A DNA stretch of 64,000 bases, taken from contig NZ_VZPL01000015.1 of NCBI RefSeq assembly GCF_008801575.1, positions 1 through 64,000 on the forward strand. Reading direction: 5' to 3'. The notes below the pieces were generated by a model. The model was not told the origin of the DNA and did no database searches. It worked only from the letters and a program-made list of their open reading frames with translations. Source of the stretch: Xanthomonas cissicola. Lineage in GTDB: Bacteria; Pseudomonadota; Gammaproteobacteria; Xanthomonadales; Xanthomonadaceae. The position numbers and the translations under genes are program-made. Of this stretch, positions 37,435 to 48,700 are shown piece after piece (the first letter of the stretch is position 1; each line of letters begins with the position of its first letter).

Positions 37435-38033
37435 TGTTTGGCGTGCAGGTCCGGTGCGGCGGTGGGGGAACGTTCGATCTGGCTCAGCGCCGGAATCAAC
37501 TGGGTGTCGATGATGGATTGGGTCAGCATGCCGCTGTACTTCCAGCGCACCACCCCACGCCCGTCGACCAGGAAGGTTTCCGGTGCAGCGGCGATGCCGA
37601 AATCGATGGCGGTGCGGCCATCTTGATCGGCGACCACCAGCAGATACGGGTTGCCGAGTTGTTCGAGCCAGCGCAGCGCATCATTGCGCTCGTCCTTCCA
37701 GTTGTAGCCGATCACGCGCACGCGCTTGGTCAGTGCGAAGCGGCTCAGCACCGGGTGTTCTTCGCGGCAGGCCGGGCACCAGCTGCCCCACACGTTGATG
37801 ATGTACGGCGCGCCGCGCAGTTCGCGCGCATGCACCACGATGGCAGGGTCGTGCAGCAGCGGCAGCGCGAATTCCGGCGCCGGTTTGCCGATCAGTGCAG
37901 AAGGCAGGGCATCGCGATCGTCCTGACCGGAGCGCACCACCGCATAGACCAGCAGCGCTGCCAGGGCGAGCAGCAGCACGATGGCGCCCACGAGAACCGC
38001 AGTGGGCAGACGGGGTGAACGTGACTCAACCAT
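37431..38033 (-). CDS. ccmG: Thiol:disulfide interchange protein CcmG/DsbE
   Basis: 200 residues: an N-terminal anchor (TAVLVGAIVLLLALAALLV) and a periplasmic thioredoxin fold with the active site WGSWCPACREEHP (WCxxC), and the acidic insertion and cis-proline region near ...DFGIAAAPETFLVDG. It passes reductant from DsbD/CcdA to CcmH or apocytochrome c. Overlaps ccmF by 8 nt and ccmH by 4 nt. Confidence 0.95.
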   Translation of the reverse strand: MVESRSPRLPTAVLVGAIVLLLALAALLVYAVVRSGQDDRDALPSALIGKPAPEFALPLLHDPAIVVHARELRGAPYIINVWGSWCPACREEHPVLSRFALTKRVRVIGYNWKDERNDALRWLEQLGNPYLLVVADQDGRTAIDFGIAAAPETFLVDGRGVVRWKYSGMLTQSIIDTQLIPALSQIERSPTAAPDLHAKQ

Positions 38034-39963
38034 CTTGGATCTCCGGAGAACGACGAAAACGCCGGTCGGCCGCGGTCACCAGGCCGCCGAGCGCCATCAG
38101 CAGCGCTCCCAGCCAGATCCAGCGGACGAACGGTTTGAGGTGGACACGTACCGCCCAGGCCTGGTTGCCCAGCGGTTCGCCAAGGGCGACATACAGGTCG
38201 CCAAACGGGCCAGGGCGGATCGCCGCCTCGGTCAACGTCTGGCCGCCACTGGCGTAGCGGCGCTTTTCCGCATGCAGCATGCCCGCCGGCGCATCGTCCT
38301 TGAACACCTGCAGGTTGGCACGGTCGGACACGTAATTGGGCCCGCGCAGTTCTTCCAGCCCGTCGAAATGCAGTGCATAGCGGCCGATCTGCACCTGTTG
38401 CCCGGGCGCCAGCGCCACTTCGCGCTGCAGGCTCAATCCCTCCACCAGCATGGCACCGGACAGGAACACCGCAACGCCCAGGTGCGCCAGCACCATGCCC
38501 AGCATCTCGGCGGTGAATTTGCGCCCCTTGGCCGCCCGCCGCGTCCACAGAAATCGCGCGGTGCCCAGCAACACCCAGGCTGCACCGGCGACACCGAAGG
38601 CGGCTTTCAACTGCCCCTGCGGCGCGGCGAACCAGGCCAGCACGCCGGCAGCCAACGCCAGGGCTGCCCACGGCGCCAGCAGCGCCAACGGCCGCGAGGC
38701 CTGTTCGCGCTGCCAGCGGGTGAGCGGGCCGAAGGGCAGCAATGCCACCAGCGGCGCCATCAACACCACGAACAAGGTGCCGAAGTAGGGCGGGCCAACC
38801 GACAGCTTGCCCAGCCCCAAGGCATCGGCGAGCAGCGGATACAAGGTGCCCAGCAACACCATTGCGCAGGCGCAGGTGAGCAGCAGGTTGTTCAACAGCA
38901 ACAAGGTTTCGCGCGAACTGCCGGCGAATGCGCGACGCGGATCGTCCGCCACCGACAGAAGCGGCGCGCGCAGCGCATACAGCAGCAACGAACCACCGAC
39001 CACGGCCAGCAGGAATACCAGAATGAACAGCCCGCGCGACGGGTCGGCGGCGAACGAATGCACGCTGGTCAGCACGCCCGAGCGCACCAGAAACGTGCCC
39101 AGCAGCGACAGCGCAAAGGCGGCGATCGCCAGCAACAAGGTCCAGCTGGCGAAGCTGCCGCGCTTTTCGGTCACCGCCTGCGAATGCAACAGTGCGGTGC
39201 CCACCAGCCACGGCATGAAACTGGCGTTCTCCACCGGGTCCCAGAACCACCAGCCACCCCAGCCCAGCTCGTAATACGCCCACCAGCTACCGAGCGCGAT
39301 GCCGACGGTGAGCATCGACCAGGCGACATTGGTCCACGGCCGCGTCCAGCGCAGCCAGCACGCATCCATACGGCCTTCCAACAGTGCGGCGATGGCGAAT
39401 GCGAACGGCACCGAAAAGCCGACGTAGCCGCAATACAGCATCGGCGGATGGACGATCAGCCCCGGATCCTGCAGCAGCGGATTGAGGTCCCCACCCTCCA
39501 GCGGCACCGGAAACAACCGCGCAAACGGGTTGGAGGTGAACAGCAAGAACGCCAGAAACCCGATGCTCACCAGCGCCAAGACGCCGAGCACGCGCGCGAT
39601 CACATGCGCCGGTAGCTGCCGCGACCAGATCGCCACCGCGCCGGTCCACAACGCCAGCACCAGCGTCCACAGCAGCAGCGAGCCTTCGTGCGCGCCCCAC
39701 ACTGCCGAATAGCGGTACATCACCGGCAGCAGGCTGTTGGAATTCTCGGCGACGTAGCGCACCGAAAAATCCTGCACCAAGAAGGCGTGCGTCAACACGG
39801 CGAAGGCCGATGCGATCAGTGCCAGCTGCACCAGCGCCGCCGGTCGCGCCACGGCCATCCAGCTGCTGCGTCCGCGCTGTGCGCCGGCCAGCGGCACCAC
39901 GGCCTGCACCAGCGCCACCAGCAGGGCCAGCACCAGCAGCAACGTCCCGAGTTCAGGAAGCAT
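38026..39963 (-). CDS. ccmF: Haem lyase subunit CcmF
   Basis: 645 residues, close to the E. coli length, with many membrane helices. The haem-handling tryptophan-rich loop reads WGGWWFWDPVENASFMPW. RYSAVWGAHEGSLLLW and HPPMLYCGYVGFSVPFA are also conserved. It transfers haem from holo-CcmE to apocytochrome c together with CcmH/I. Start at 39963 (MLPELGTLL) matches the family; the frame is open back to 40098, but that extension is not family-like. A gap of 171 bp to ccmE has no gene. Confidence 0.95.
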   Translation of the reverse strand: MLPELGTLLLVLALLVALVQAVVPLAGAQRGRSSWMAVARPAALVQLALIASAFAVLTHAFLVQDFSVRYVAENSNSLLPVMYRYSAVWGAHEGSLLLWTLVLALWTGAVAIWSRQLPAHVIARVLGVLALVSIGFLAFLLFTSNPFARLFPVPLEGGDLNPLLQDPGLIVHPPMLYCGYVGFSVPFAFAIAALLEGRMDACWLRWTRPWTNVAWSMLTVGIALGSWWAYYELGWGGWWFWDPVENASFMPWLVGTALLHSQAVTEKRGSFASWTLLLAIAAFALSLLGTFLVRSGVLTSVHSFAADPSRGLFILVFLLAVVGGSLLLYALRAPLLSVADDPRRAFAGSSRETLLLLNNLLLTCACAMVLLGTLYPLLADALGLGKLSVGPPYFGTLFVVLMAPLVALLPFGPLTRWQREQASRPLALLAPWAALALAAGVLAWFAAPQGQLKAAFGVAGAAWVLLGTARFLWTRRAAKGRKFTAEMLGMVLAHLGVAVFLSGAMLVEGLSLQREVALAPGQQVQIGRYALHFDGLEELRGPNYVSDRANLQVFKDDAPAGMLHAEKRRYASGGQTLTEAAIRPGPFGDLYVALGEPLGNQAWAVRVHLKPFVRWIWLGALLMALGGLVTAADRRFRRSPEIQDG

Positions 39964-40134
39964 CGGGTCGGCGCGTTGTCGAGCATGGGCCAGTGCCACA
40001 ACGGCAAGTGCACTGCCGAGTCCGAATTCCGGCAGCAGTTGCACCTGCTTGCCCACGCGCGGTGACATCATTAGCTGCGCACGCACCGCGCAAGCCACCT
40101 GCCGGCCGGCATGCCGATGTCCCGATGCACGGCA

Positions 40135-41521
<1,387 letters not shown>

Positions 41522-41615
41522 GCGATGGCAGTAGCCTTTGGAATGGCATTGGCTCTCGAAACAGCAACAACGCGTTGTGCGGGGCATGCTATCGACAATG
41601 CAACGACTGCAGCGC

Positions 41616-42311
41616 TCAACTCAACGAAATACGGATCGCGGCCGCTGCAGCCAGCGGCGCAAGGACCACACCGATCACCAATCCGGCGCCCAACAACAAC
41701 AACGCACCCACCGCATCCTGCCCTTGTCCGCTAGCCGCCACGCTGCCGGCACCGAACACCAGCACCGGCACGTACAGCGGCAGCGCCAGCAACGCGACGA
41801 GAATACCAGAGCGTTTCATCGTCACCGTCAGTGCCGCAACCACGGCGCCGAGCAGACTCAGGAGCGGCGTTCCCAGCGCCAACGATGCCAGCAGCACCGG
41901 CAGTTGGTCATGCGGCAGGTGCAGCAATTCGCCCAGCAGTGGCGTCACTGCAATCAGCGGCAACGCACTGGTCGCCCAATGCAGCAGCACGCGCACTGCG
42001 ATCAACCAGGCTAATGGCACCGGTGCCAGCAGCCATTGTTCCATCGAGCCGTCTTCCACATCGCTGCGGAACAAGGCGTCCAGCGACAGCAGGCCAGCCA
42101 GCAACACCGACAGCCACAACACCGCCGGCGCGGCCTGCGCGAGCAGGTCCGGGCGGCCGCCCAGTCCCAACGCGAACAACACCACGATCAGTAGCGCGAA
42201 CAGTGCCGACTGCAACGCATCGCGGCGGCGCCGCCACAGCAGCTGCAGGTCGCGGGCAAGCAGAGCGCGGGCCGCCTGCCAGAGCGACGGTTGCGGCGAA
42301 TGCGTGCTCAT
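41616..42311 (-). CDS. ccmB: Haem exporter CcmB
   Basis: 231 residues, about six helices, permease partner of CcmA. Conserved blocks [18 protein letters not shown] near the start and [20 protein letters not shown] in the first half fit CcmB. With CcmA it uses ATP to release holo-CcmE from CcmC and CcmD. Overlaps ccmA by 4 nt. Confidence 0.94.
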   Translation of the reverse strand: MSTHSPQPSLWQAARALLARDLQLLWRRRRDALQSALFALLIVVLFALGLGGRPDLLAQAAPAVLWLSVLLAGLLSLDALFRSDVEDGSMEQWLLAPVPLAWLIAVRVLLHWATSALPLIAVTPLLGELLHLPHDQLPVLLASLALGTPLLSLLGAVVAALTVTMKRSGILVALLALPLYVPVLVFGAGSVAASGQGQDAVGALLLLGAGLVIGVVLAPLAAAAAIRISLS

Positions 42312-42952
42312 GCCGCAACCTCCAGCGTGAGCATGCGCGTGCGCACCGGTGGCGCTGCATACGCACCATGCGTGGTGACCAGCGCCGCGCCACCGCCGCG
42401 CAAATGCGCGGAGATCATTCGGTTAACCAGGGTGATGCCATCCAGATCCAGGTTGGCGTACGGCTCATCCAGCAACCAGAGCGGCGCTGGCGACAGCCAT
42501 AGCCGTGCCAGCGCCAGCCGCTTGCGCTGGCCTGCCGACAACTGCCGCACCAGCGCGTCTTCGTAACCGGCCAGGCCGACAATCGCCAGCGCGCTGCCGG
42601 GCATCTGCTTGGCGCGGCGGCCGTGCAGGCCGCACAGGAAGTGCAGGTTTTCCAGCGTGCTGAGGTCGGCCTTCAGGCCGGGCAGGTGGCCGAGGTAGGC
42701 CATGAAGCGGCTGCGGTCGCCGCGCTTGGCACTCTTGCCATCGATCTGGATCTGCCCGCGCTCCACATGCAGCAGGCCAGCCAGCACGCGCAGCAACGTG
42801 GTCTTGCCGGCGCCGTTGTCGCCTTGCACCAGCAGCGCCTCGCCGGCATCGACATGGAAATCCAGCGGGCCAAACACCGGCTCCTCGTTGCGGCTGAAGG
42901 CCAGGTCGTGCGCCGCCAGCAGCGGCGGTGCGGTGTGCAGCGGTTCGATCAT
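42308..42952 (-). CDS. ccmA: ABC ATPase CcmA
   Basis: 214 residues, a short ABC ATPase. Walker [10 protein letters not shown], signature [11 protein letters not shown] and Walker [13 protein letters not shown] are visible. Powers the CcmB complex. Start at 42952 ([12 protein letters not shown]); the longer frame to 43339 is a shadow of the divergent aminotransferase. First gene of the ccm operon, so the ccm promoter must lie within 42953-43174, which also holds that of the aminotransferase; no clear -35/-10 pair was identified. Confidence 0.95.
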   Translation of the reverse strand: MIEPLHTAPPLLAAHDLAFSRNEEPVFGPLDFHVDAGEALLVQGDNGAGKTTLLRVLAGLLHVERGQIQIDGKSAKRGDRSRFMAYLGHLPGLKADLSTLENLHFLCGLHGRRAKQMPGSALAIVGLAGYEDALVRQLSAGQRKRLALARLWLSPAPLWLLDEPYANLDLDGITLVNRMISAHLRGGGAALVTTHGAYAAPPVRTRMLTLEVAA

Positions 42953-43174
42953 CGGTGCAGCGGGCTCGGGTCGCAGGACGGCATGGGGAAGGGCCGGGGC
43001 AGGGCGCGCCGGACCGGGCGCGCATTGTAGCGACGATGGTGGCATGCCGGGGACGTCTGCGGCAGCGCTGCAGGCGCCGCGGTGTGTCAGGGAACGCTGT
43101 TTTGCAGCGTCCGGGCGCAACCTGCTGGCGGCTTTGCGTACACTCGCGGTCCGTTTCTTGTCCGGACAGGCACC

Positions 43175-44323
43175 ATGCCCCTTACGACCAAGCTGCCCAA
43201 GGTGGGCACCACCATCTTCACCGTCATGTCGCAGCTGGCGGCCGAGCACGGCGCGGTCAATCTGGGCCAGGGCTTTCCCGATTTCGCGGTGCCGCAGCGG
43301 CTGGTCGACGAACTGAGCAAGGCGATGGCGGCCGGCCACAACCAGTATCCACCGATGACCGGCGTGGCCACATTACGCCAGGCCATCGCCGGCAAGGCGC
43401 AGCGCTGCTATGGCGCGCAGGTCGATGCCGACACCGAGATCACCGTCACCAGCGGTGCCACCGAGGCCATCTTCAACGCCATCCACGCGGTGGTGCGCGC
43501 CGGCGAAGAGGTCATCGTGCTGGACCCGGCCTACGACTGCTACGAGCCGGCGATCGATCTGGCCGGCGCGCGGGCGGTGCACGTAGCGCTGCACCCGCAG
43601 ACTTTCGCGGTGGACTGGGATGCGCTGCGCGCCGCGATCACGCCCAAGACGCGCCTGTTGATGATCAACTCGCCGCACAACCCGTCCGGCGCGATGCTGT
43701 CGGCCGCGGACATGCAGACGCTGACCGAACTGCTGCGCGGCACCGAGATCTTTTTGCTGTCCGATGAGGTCTACGAACACATCGTGTTCGATGGCCGCCG
43801 GCACGAGTCGGTGCTGCGCTGGCCGGCACTGCGCGAGCGCGCATTCGTGATTTCCAGCTTCGGCAAAACCTACCACTGCACGGGCTGGAAGATCGGCTAC
43901 GCCATCGCGCCGCCGGTGCTCACGGCCGAATTCCGCAAGGTGCACCAGTACAACACCTTCACCAGCTTCGGTCCGGCCCAGCACGCCTTCGCTGCGATGA
44001 TCCGCGACGAACCCGAACACGACGAGCAACTGGGCGCGTTCTATCAAGCCAAGCGCGACCGGTTCCGCGAACAATTGCTGACCACGCGCTTGAAGCCGTT
44101 GCCTGTGCCCGGCGGCTACTTCCAGTTGGTGGATTACTCGGCCATCAGCGATCTGCCCGATACCGAATTCGTGAAGTGGCTAACGATCGAGAACGGCGTG
44201 GCCGCGATCCCGTTGTCGCCGTTCTACGAGAACGCGCCTGCAGGGCAGCGCCTGGCACGGCTGTGCTTTGCCAAGAACGATGCGACGCTGGATGCGGCGA
44301 TCGAGCGCCTGCGTAGGCTCTGA
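43175..44323 (+). CDS. Methionine/glutamine-type aminotransferase (class I)
   Basis: 382 residues of the PLP aspartate aminotransferase fold. Visible are [12 protein letters not shown], the PLP lysine region [25 protein letters not shown] and [11 protein letters not shown]. It resembles YbdL and glutamine transaminase K, which transaminate 2-oxo acids such as 4-methylthio-2-oxobutyrate, often with glutamine as donor. The omega-amidase gene just downstream supports this: it would hydrolyse the 2-oxoglutaramate formed. Start at ATG 43175. Promoter region shared with ccmA. Confidence 0.9.
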   Translation: MPLTTKLPKVGTTIFTVMSQLAAEHGAVNLGQGFPDFAVPQRLVDELSKAMAAGHNQYPPMTGVATLRQAIAGKAQRCYGAQVDADTEITVTSGATEAIFNAIHAVVRAGEEVIVLDPAYDCYEPAIDLAGARAVHVALHPQTFAVDWDALRAAITPKTRLLMINSPHNPSGAMLSAADMQTLTELLRGTEIFLLSDEVYEHIVFDGRRHESVLRWPALRERAFVISSFGKTYHCTGWKIGYAIAPPVLTAEFRKVHQYNTFTSFGPAQHAFAAMIRDEPEHDEQLGAFYQAKRDRFREQLLTTRLKPLPVPGGYFQLVDYSAISDLPDTEFVKWLTIENGVAAIPLSPFYENAPAGQRLARLCFAKNDATLDAAIERLRRL

Positions 44324-44468
44324 CGAGCCGGGAATCGGGAATCGGGATTCGGGAATCGTAAGAGCGGTCGGCCGCTTTTTGATCTGAATTCGCACTGGCT
44401 CGATGACATAACGCCCTCATTAAACCGCTGTTCGATTCCCTATTCCCGATTCTCCATTCCCGAGTCTC
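44324..44468. repeat. Inverted GGGAATC-type element before the omega-amidase gene
   Basis: Left arm (about 44331-44360) repeats GGGAATC/GGGATTC units; right arm (about 44429-44465) holds GATTCCCTATTCCCGATTC-like complements and ends just before the ATG at 44472. Same architecture as 21963-22093. Confidence 0.8.
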
Positions 44469-44471
44469 ACC

Positions 44472-45275
44472 ATGCACGACCTGCGCATCTCCCTGATCCA
44501 AGGCGACACCCGCTGGCATGACCCCGCCGGTAATCGCGACTATTACGCTGCGCTGCTGGAGCCGCTGGTCGGGCAGACCGATCTGGTGATCCTGCCGGAA
44601 ACCTTCACCAGCGGGTTCTCCAACGACGCCATCGACAAGGCCGAAGGCATGGACGGGCCGACCGTGGCGTGGGCGCGCGCGCAGGCCGCACGTCTGGGTG
44701 CAGCGGTCGCCGGCAGCGTGCAGGTGCGCACTGATGCCGGTGTATTCAACCGGCTGCTATGGGCTACGCCCGACGGGGCACTGCAGTGTTACGACAAGCG
44801 TCACCTGTTCCGCTTCGGCAACGAGCATCTGCGCTACGCGGCCGGGCGCGAGCGTCTGACAGTGGAATGGAAGGGCTGGCGGATCAATCCGCAGGTCTGC
44901 TACGACCTGCGTTTCCCGGTGTTCTGCCGCAACCGCTTCGATGTGGAGCGCCCGGGGCAGCTGGATTTCGATCTACAAGTGTTCGTCGCCAACTGGCCGT
45001 CCGCCCGCGCCTATGCGTGGAAGACGTTGCTGCGCGCACGCGCAATCGAAAACCTGTGCTTTGTGGCGGCGGTCAACCGCATTGGCATCGATGGCAACCA
45101 ACTGCATTACGCCGGCGACAGCGCGGTGATCGATTTCCTTGGCCAGCCACAGGTGGAAATCCGCGAACGCGAGCAGGTGGTCACCACCACCATCAGCGCC
45201 ACCGCGCTGGCCGAGCACCGCGCCCGTTTTCCCGCGATGCTGGATGCGGATCGGTTCGAGATTGTGGATTGGTGA
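44472..45275 (+). CDS. Carbon-nitrogen hydrolase, omega-amidase (Nit2/YafV-like)
   Basis: 267 residues of the nitrilase superfamily. The catalytic Glu-Lys-Cys triad is visible in LPETFTSGF, CYDKRHLFRF and NPQVCYDLRFP. YafV/Nit2 enzymes hydrolyse 2-oxoglutaramate and 2-oxosuccinamate, products of glutamine- and asparagine-linked transaminases. Lies 148 bp after the aminotransferase with the repeat between them. A second substrate class (for example beta-ureidopropionate) is less likely given the YafV-like length and context. Confidence 0.9.
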   Translation: MHDLRISLIQGDTRWHDPAGNRDYYAALLEPLVGQTDLVILPETFTSGFSNDAIDKAEGMDGPTVAWARAQAARLGAAVAGSVQVRTDAGVFNRLLWATPDGALQCYDKRHLFRFGNEHLRYAAGRERLTVEWKGWRINPQVCYDLRFPVFCRNRFDVERPGQLDFDLQVFVANWPSARAYAWKTLLRARAIENLCFVAAVNRIGIDGNQLHYAGDSAVIDFLGQPQVEIREREQVVTTTISATALAEHRARFPAMLDADRFEIVDW

Positions 45276-45350
45276 TTCGAGATGGGTACAAGCGCTGCCG
45301 CACAGATGCCTGCCAGCCCGCTGCTGCCAATCCCAAATCCCAAATCCCGG

Positions 45351-46121
45351 CTACTGAGCCAGCTTGATCTCGTAGATCTTCGGCCAGCGCTTTCCGGTGA
45401 CCAACAAGCGATCGTGCTCGGCGTCGTAGGCAATGCCGTTGAGGACATCGTTGGTGGGATCGGTCAAGGTGTCGGGGTCTGGCACCAGTGCCTTGAGGTC
45501 GATCCAGGCGATGACCTTGCCGCTGGCGGGGTCGATGCGTGCGATGCGGGTGGTTAGCCAGACGTTGGCCAGCAACTGGCCCTTGACCCATTCCAGCTCG
45601 TTGAGGTTGTCCAGCGGCCTGCCGCGGGCGGTGACCTTGATGGTGCCGATCTGTTTCAGGCTCTGCGGGTCCAGCCGGCGGATGTTGGCCGTTCCGTCGC
45701 TCATGTAGAGCTGGCGGTCGTCGCTGGTCAGCGCCCAGCCCTCGCCGGAATAGGTGAATTGGGTACGCGGTGCCAGCGTGGCCAGGTCGTAGACGAAGCC
45801 GCGCTGATTGCGCCAGGTCAGCTGGATCAGGCGGTCCTTCCAGGCCACGATGCCTTCGCCATAGAAAGGCGGCGGCGTGTTGACCTGCTGCAGGACGTTG
45901 CCGCTGTCCAGGTCGACCTTGCGCACGCTGGACTGGCCCAGCTCGCCGGTGCTCTCGTAGAGATGCCCGTCCAGATAGAACAGGCCTTCGGTGAAGGCAG
46001 CGGTGTCGTGCGGATAGGTCCTGACGACCGTGTAACCCTGGGTGGGAATTGCCTCGCCGCAATGGGCGAGGGTGGGCAGCAGCAGTGCGCTGACGAGCAG
46101 ACTGTAGACGGTGCGTGGCAT
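45351..46121 (-). CDS. Glutaminyl-peptide cyclotransferase (beta-propeller type)
   Basis: 256 residues: signal sequence RTVYSLLVSALLLPTLAHC, then a five-bladed beta-propeller enzyme that cyclises N-terminal Gln or Glu to pyroglutamate. Characteristic blocks are YPHDTAAFTEGLFY, YESTGELGQSSVRKVDL, LNELEWVKGQLLANVW, DVLNGIAYD and LLVTGKRWPKIYEI. The X. campestris enzyme is a known plant-type glutaminyl cyclase. Probably periplasmic; a cysteine follows the hydrophobic stretch, but the lipobox (LAHC) is poor. Start at 46121 (MPRTVYS); an upstream ATG at 46214 only adds residues without a signal-like pattern. Confidence 0.9.
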   Translation of the reverse strand: MPRTVYSLLVSALLLPTLAHCGEAIPTQGYTVVRTYPHDTAAFTEGLFYLDGHLYESTGELGQSSVRKVDLDSGNVLQQVNTPPPFYGEGIVAWKDRLIQLTWRNQRGFVYDLATLAPRTQFTYSGEGWALTSDDRQLYMSDGTANIRRLDPQSLKQIGTIKVTARGRPLDNLNELEWVKGQLLANVWLTTRIARIDPASGKVIAWIDLKALVPDPDTLTDPTNDVLNGIAYDAEHDRLLVTGKRWPKIYEIKLAQ

Positions 46122-46284
46122 GCGGTAATCATCCCATGGCGCGGCTGCCGGCGGCAGCTCTGCTGCCATGTCGAGTCCAGCTAAGACCTCGCTGAACAAA
46201 CGCATGCGCCGCACTGAAATCTTGTCGCGGCTGCCACATCGGCGCTGCTAGTCTCGCGCCACGTCCACCACTGGCACTGCTCAC

Positions 46285-46722
46285 ATGATCAAGTCACTTT
46301 CGCTCATCGCGCTGCTCGGCGCCGCCACGCTGGCTCCGCAGGCGCAGGCCGCCGGCAACATCGATTGCCAGCTGTCGTTCAACTTGTCCGGTTGGTCGGT
46401 GTTCTACAAGACCGCCAGCGGTACCGGCACCATCAAGTGCGATAACGGTGCGGTCATTCCGGTCAAAATCTCCAGCAAAGGCGGTGGCCTGACCGTCGGT
46501 GAGTCCAAGATCGTCGGCGGCCGCGGCACCTTCAGCGGTGCCTATAGCCTCAACGACCTGTTCGGCACCTATGCCGCTGCCGAAGCGCATGCCGGCGTCG
46601 TGAAGTCCAGCACCGCGCAGGTGGTCACCAAGGGCGATATCTCGCTCGCGCTGGCAGGTACGGGCGAGGGTGTGGACCTGGGTGTCAACGTCGGTAATTT
46701 CGTGATCGAGCGTCGCAAGTAA
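46285..46722 (+). CDS. Small secreted protein of unknown function
   Basis: 145 residues starting with a clear signal peptide (MIKSLSLIALLGAATLAPQA, cleavage near AQAA). The mature part has two cysteines (CQLSF and IKCDN, likely disulfide-bonded), many glycines and alternating beta-like segments such as GGGLTVGESKIVGGRGTFSG, and ends in GVNVGNFVIERRK. I do not recognise the family; the pattern suggests a beta-sandwich. It stands alone with 163 bp upstream and no operon partners. Confidence 0.75.
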   Translation: MIKSLSLIALLGAATLAPQAQAAGNIDCQLSFNLSGWSVFYKTASGTGTIKCDNGAVIPVKISSKGGGLTVGESKIVGGRGTFSGAYSLNDLFGTYAAAEAHAGVVKSSTAQVVTKGDISLALAGTGEGVDLGVNVGNFVIERRK

Positions 46723-47003
46723 GAGTGGTGACAAACCGAGCGAGCAGGCCCGGGTGGGCGTGCACGGCACGTCCAGAACCGGCGAGCACAAGTGATTCGT
46801 GTCGATCTCCGGCACGAGCCGCGCCCACTCGACGGCTGCGCAGGCGTCCTGCCGGTCTACGTCGCAGCATCCGGGTTGCGCACAACCAATCGGTGCGGCC
46901 CTTGCATCGCGATGACGTGTAAGGGAGTGCCTTCGTTAAACGACTGCACGCGCGGATGCGCCGCAACTTCCCGGTCTTAAGTGGATGACCGATGCCGTCC
47001 GCC
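46723..47003. other. Intergenic region after the secreted protein gene
   Basis: About 280 bp before the terminator at 47004. No credible gene, RNA or operator was seen; small frames are without character. Confidence 0.5.
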
Positions 47004-47037
47004 ATAGAAAACGGCCCTTTGCAGGGCCGTTTTCTAT
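47004..47037 (-). terminator. Terminator of the scpA-scpB-rluB transcript
   Basis: A perfect 15-bp stem, ATAGAAAACGGCCCT (47004-47018) with its complement (47023-47037), loop TTGC. It lies 19 bp past the rluB stop. Its A-rich arm gives a U run on the minus strand. Confidence 0.88.
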
Positions 47038-47056
47038 TGTGCGGAGCAGTTGACGC

Positions 47057-48700
47057 TCAACGACCGCGATTGCCGCCGCCAGGAGGGCGACGATTACCGC
47101 CGCCCGGCGGACGGCCGCCCGGGCCACGCGGTGCGCCACCTGGGCCGCCGGCGCCACCACCTGGACCGCCGGGGCCGCGGTTGGCGGATGCCGGGCCGCG
47201 ATTGCCACCCGGTCCCGGACGCCCACCGCTCGGGCGGCCAGCAGGGCGTGCCGCACCATACGGATTGAAACCCGGGTTGGCGTGATCGGAAGGGAAGCTC
47301 GGTGCGTTGCCCGGGTGCCCATACGGGTGCTTGCGCTGCCCCTGGCCTTGCGACTGCCCCTGTCCGCCGCCAGCGCCGCGCCCCGGACCACCCGAGCGGG
47401 CGCCAACTGGACCGCCGGTACCCGGACGCGCGCCGCCTGGTCCTTTCTTCGCATACGGGCGTGCCTGACCGGTGCCCGGGCCGCTCGGGCCGGCATTGCG
47501 GTGACCGCTTGGGCCGGTGCTCACGCCATCGGGCACATACCAGCTGCGGAACGCGGCCGGATTGCCGTCCGGCAACGCGCCGCGGTCGCCCTTGGCCGGG
47601 CCGCGCTGTTTGAACGGGCGCTGCTGCGATTGCCGAGCGGCCGCTTCGCCGCTGACCGTCAGGCCACCCTTGAAGCCGCCCGGCTTGCCGCGACCGCCGC
47701 GGCCGCGATCTTCGCGCAGATTGTCGAAACGGCGCAGCTCGCGGCCTTCATCGGCACCGGAAGTCTGGCCGTTGACGTAGGCATTGCTGCGGCCATCGCG
47801 CGAGACGTGTACGGTGGACTTGGCGGCGCGGCGCTGGCCGATCACCGGCTGCAGCGTCAGTGCCGACGGCGCGCCTTCTTCCAGTTTCAGTTCGGCGCGC
47901 AAGGCGTCGACCTTGTCCTGCGCCACTTCCACCGAGTGCCCACGCAGCAGTTCGCGCGGCAGCGAAATCTTGCCGTAGCGGCTGCGCTTGAGGCGGCTGA
48001 CCTGGCAACCCTGCGATTCCCACAGACGGCGCACTTCGCGGTTGCGGCCTTCCTTGACGACCACACGAAACCAGTCGTGCGAATCGGTGCCGCCGATGCG
48101 TTCGATTTCGTCGAACTTGGCGCCGCCGTCTTCCAGCAGCACACCGCGCGACAGGCGCTCAATGATGGCATCGGAGACTTTTTCTTCGCCTTCCGGTGCG
48201 CGCACGCGCACCACATATTCGCGCTCGACCTCGTAGGAGGGGTGCATCATCGCGTTGGCCAGCTCGCCGTCGGTGGTGAGCAGCAGCAGGCCGGTGGTGT
48301 TGATGTCCAGGCGGCCAATGGCGATCCAGCGCGAGCCCTTCAGGACCGGCAGCGACTCGAACACGGTCGGGCGGCCTTCGGGATCTTCGCGCGTGGTCAC
48401 TTCGCCTTCGGGCTTGTTGTAGATCAGCACGCGCGAGGGCTCGGTCAGCGCGCTGGCCACGAAGCTGCGGCCGTCCAACTCGATCTTGTCGCCGCTGCGC
48501 ACCGACATGCCGGTCTGCGCAACGGCGCCATTGACCTTGATCAGGCCGTCGGCGATGCGCTGTTCCAGCGCGCGGCGCGAACCCAGGCCGGCCTGGGCCA
48601 GCACCTTGTGCAGGCGCTCTTCCAGCTTTGGCGCTTCGGGCGCGCTGTCGCGCTTGAGGGAAAGCTTGTTCAACGACAGCTTGCGGGGGGTGTCACTCAT
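47057..48700 (-). CDS. rluB: 23S rRNA pseudouridine synthase with Gly/Pro/Arg-rich tail
   Basis: 547 residues. The N-terminal half is a standard RluB-type enzyme: S4 RNA-binding domain (LHKVLAQAGLGSRRALEQRI), catalytic domain with the aspartate motif GRLDINTTGLLLLTTDGEL, and GRNREVRRLWESQG. It converts a uridine in 23S rRNA helix 90-93 to pseudouridine (family knowledge). From about residue 330 to the end it is a low-complexity tail of Gly, Pro, Arg, Gln and Asn with RGG-like pieces (GGPGGGAGGPGGAPRGPGG), probably RNA-binding and disordered. E. coli RluB is about 290 residues. Start at 48700 (MSDTPRKLSL). Confidence 0.93.
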   Translation of the reverse strand: MSDTPRKLSLNKLSLKRDSAPEAPKLEERLHKVLAQAGLGSRRALEQRIADGLIKVNGAVAQTGMSVRSGDKIELDGRSFVASALTEPSRVLIYNKPEGEVTTREDPEGRPTVFESLPVLKGSRWIAIGRLDINTTGLLLLTTDGELANAMMHPSYEVEREYVVRVRAPEGEEKVSDAIIERLSRGVLLEDGGAKFDEIERIGGTDSHDWFRVVVKEGRNREVRRLWESQGCQVSRLKRSRYGKISLPRELLRGHSVEVAQDKVDALRAELKLEEGAPSALTLQPVIGQRRAAKSTVHVSRDGRSNAYVNGQTSGADEGRELRRFDNLREDRGRGGRGKPGGFKGGLTVSGEAAARQSQQRPFKQRGPAKGDRGALPDGNPAAFRSWYVPDGVSTGPSGHRNAGPSGPGTGQARPYAKKGPGGARPGTGGPVGARSGGPGRGAGGGQGQSQGQGQRKHPYGHPGNAPSFPSDHANPGFNPYGAARPAGRPSGGRPGPGGNRGPASANRGPGGPGGGAGGPGGAPRGPGGRPPGGGNRRPPGGGNRGR

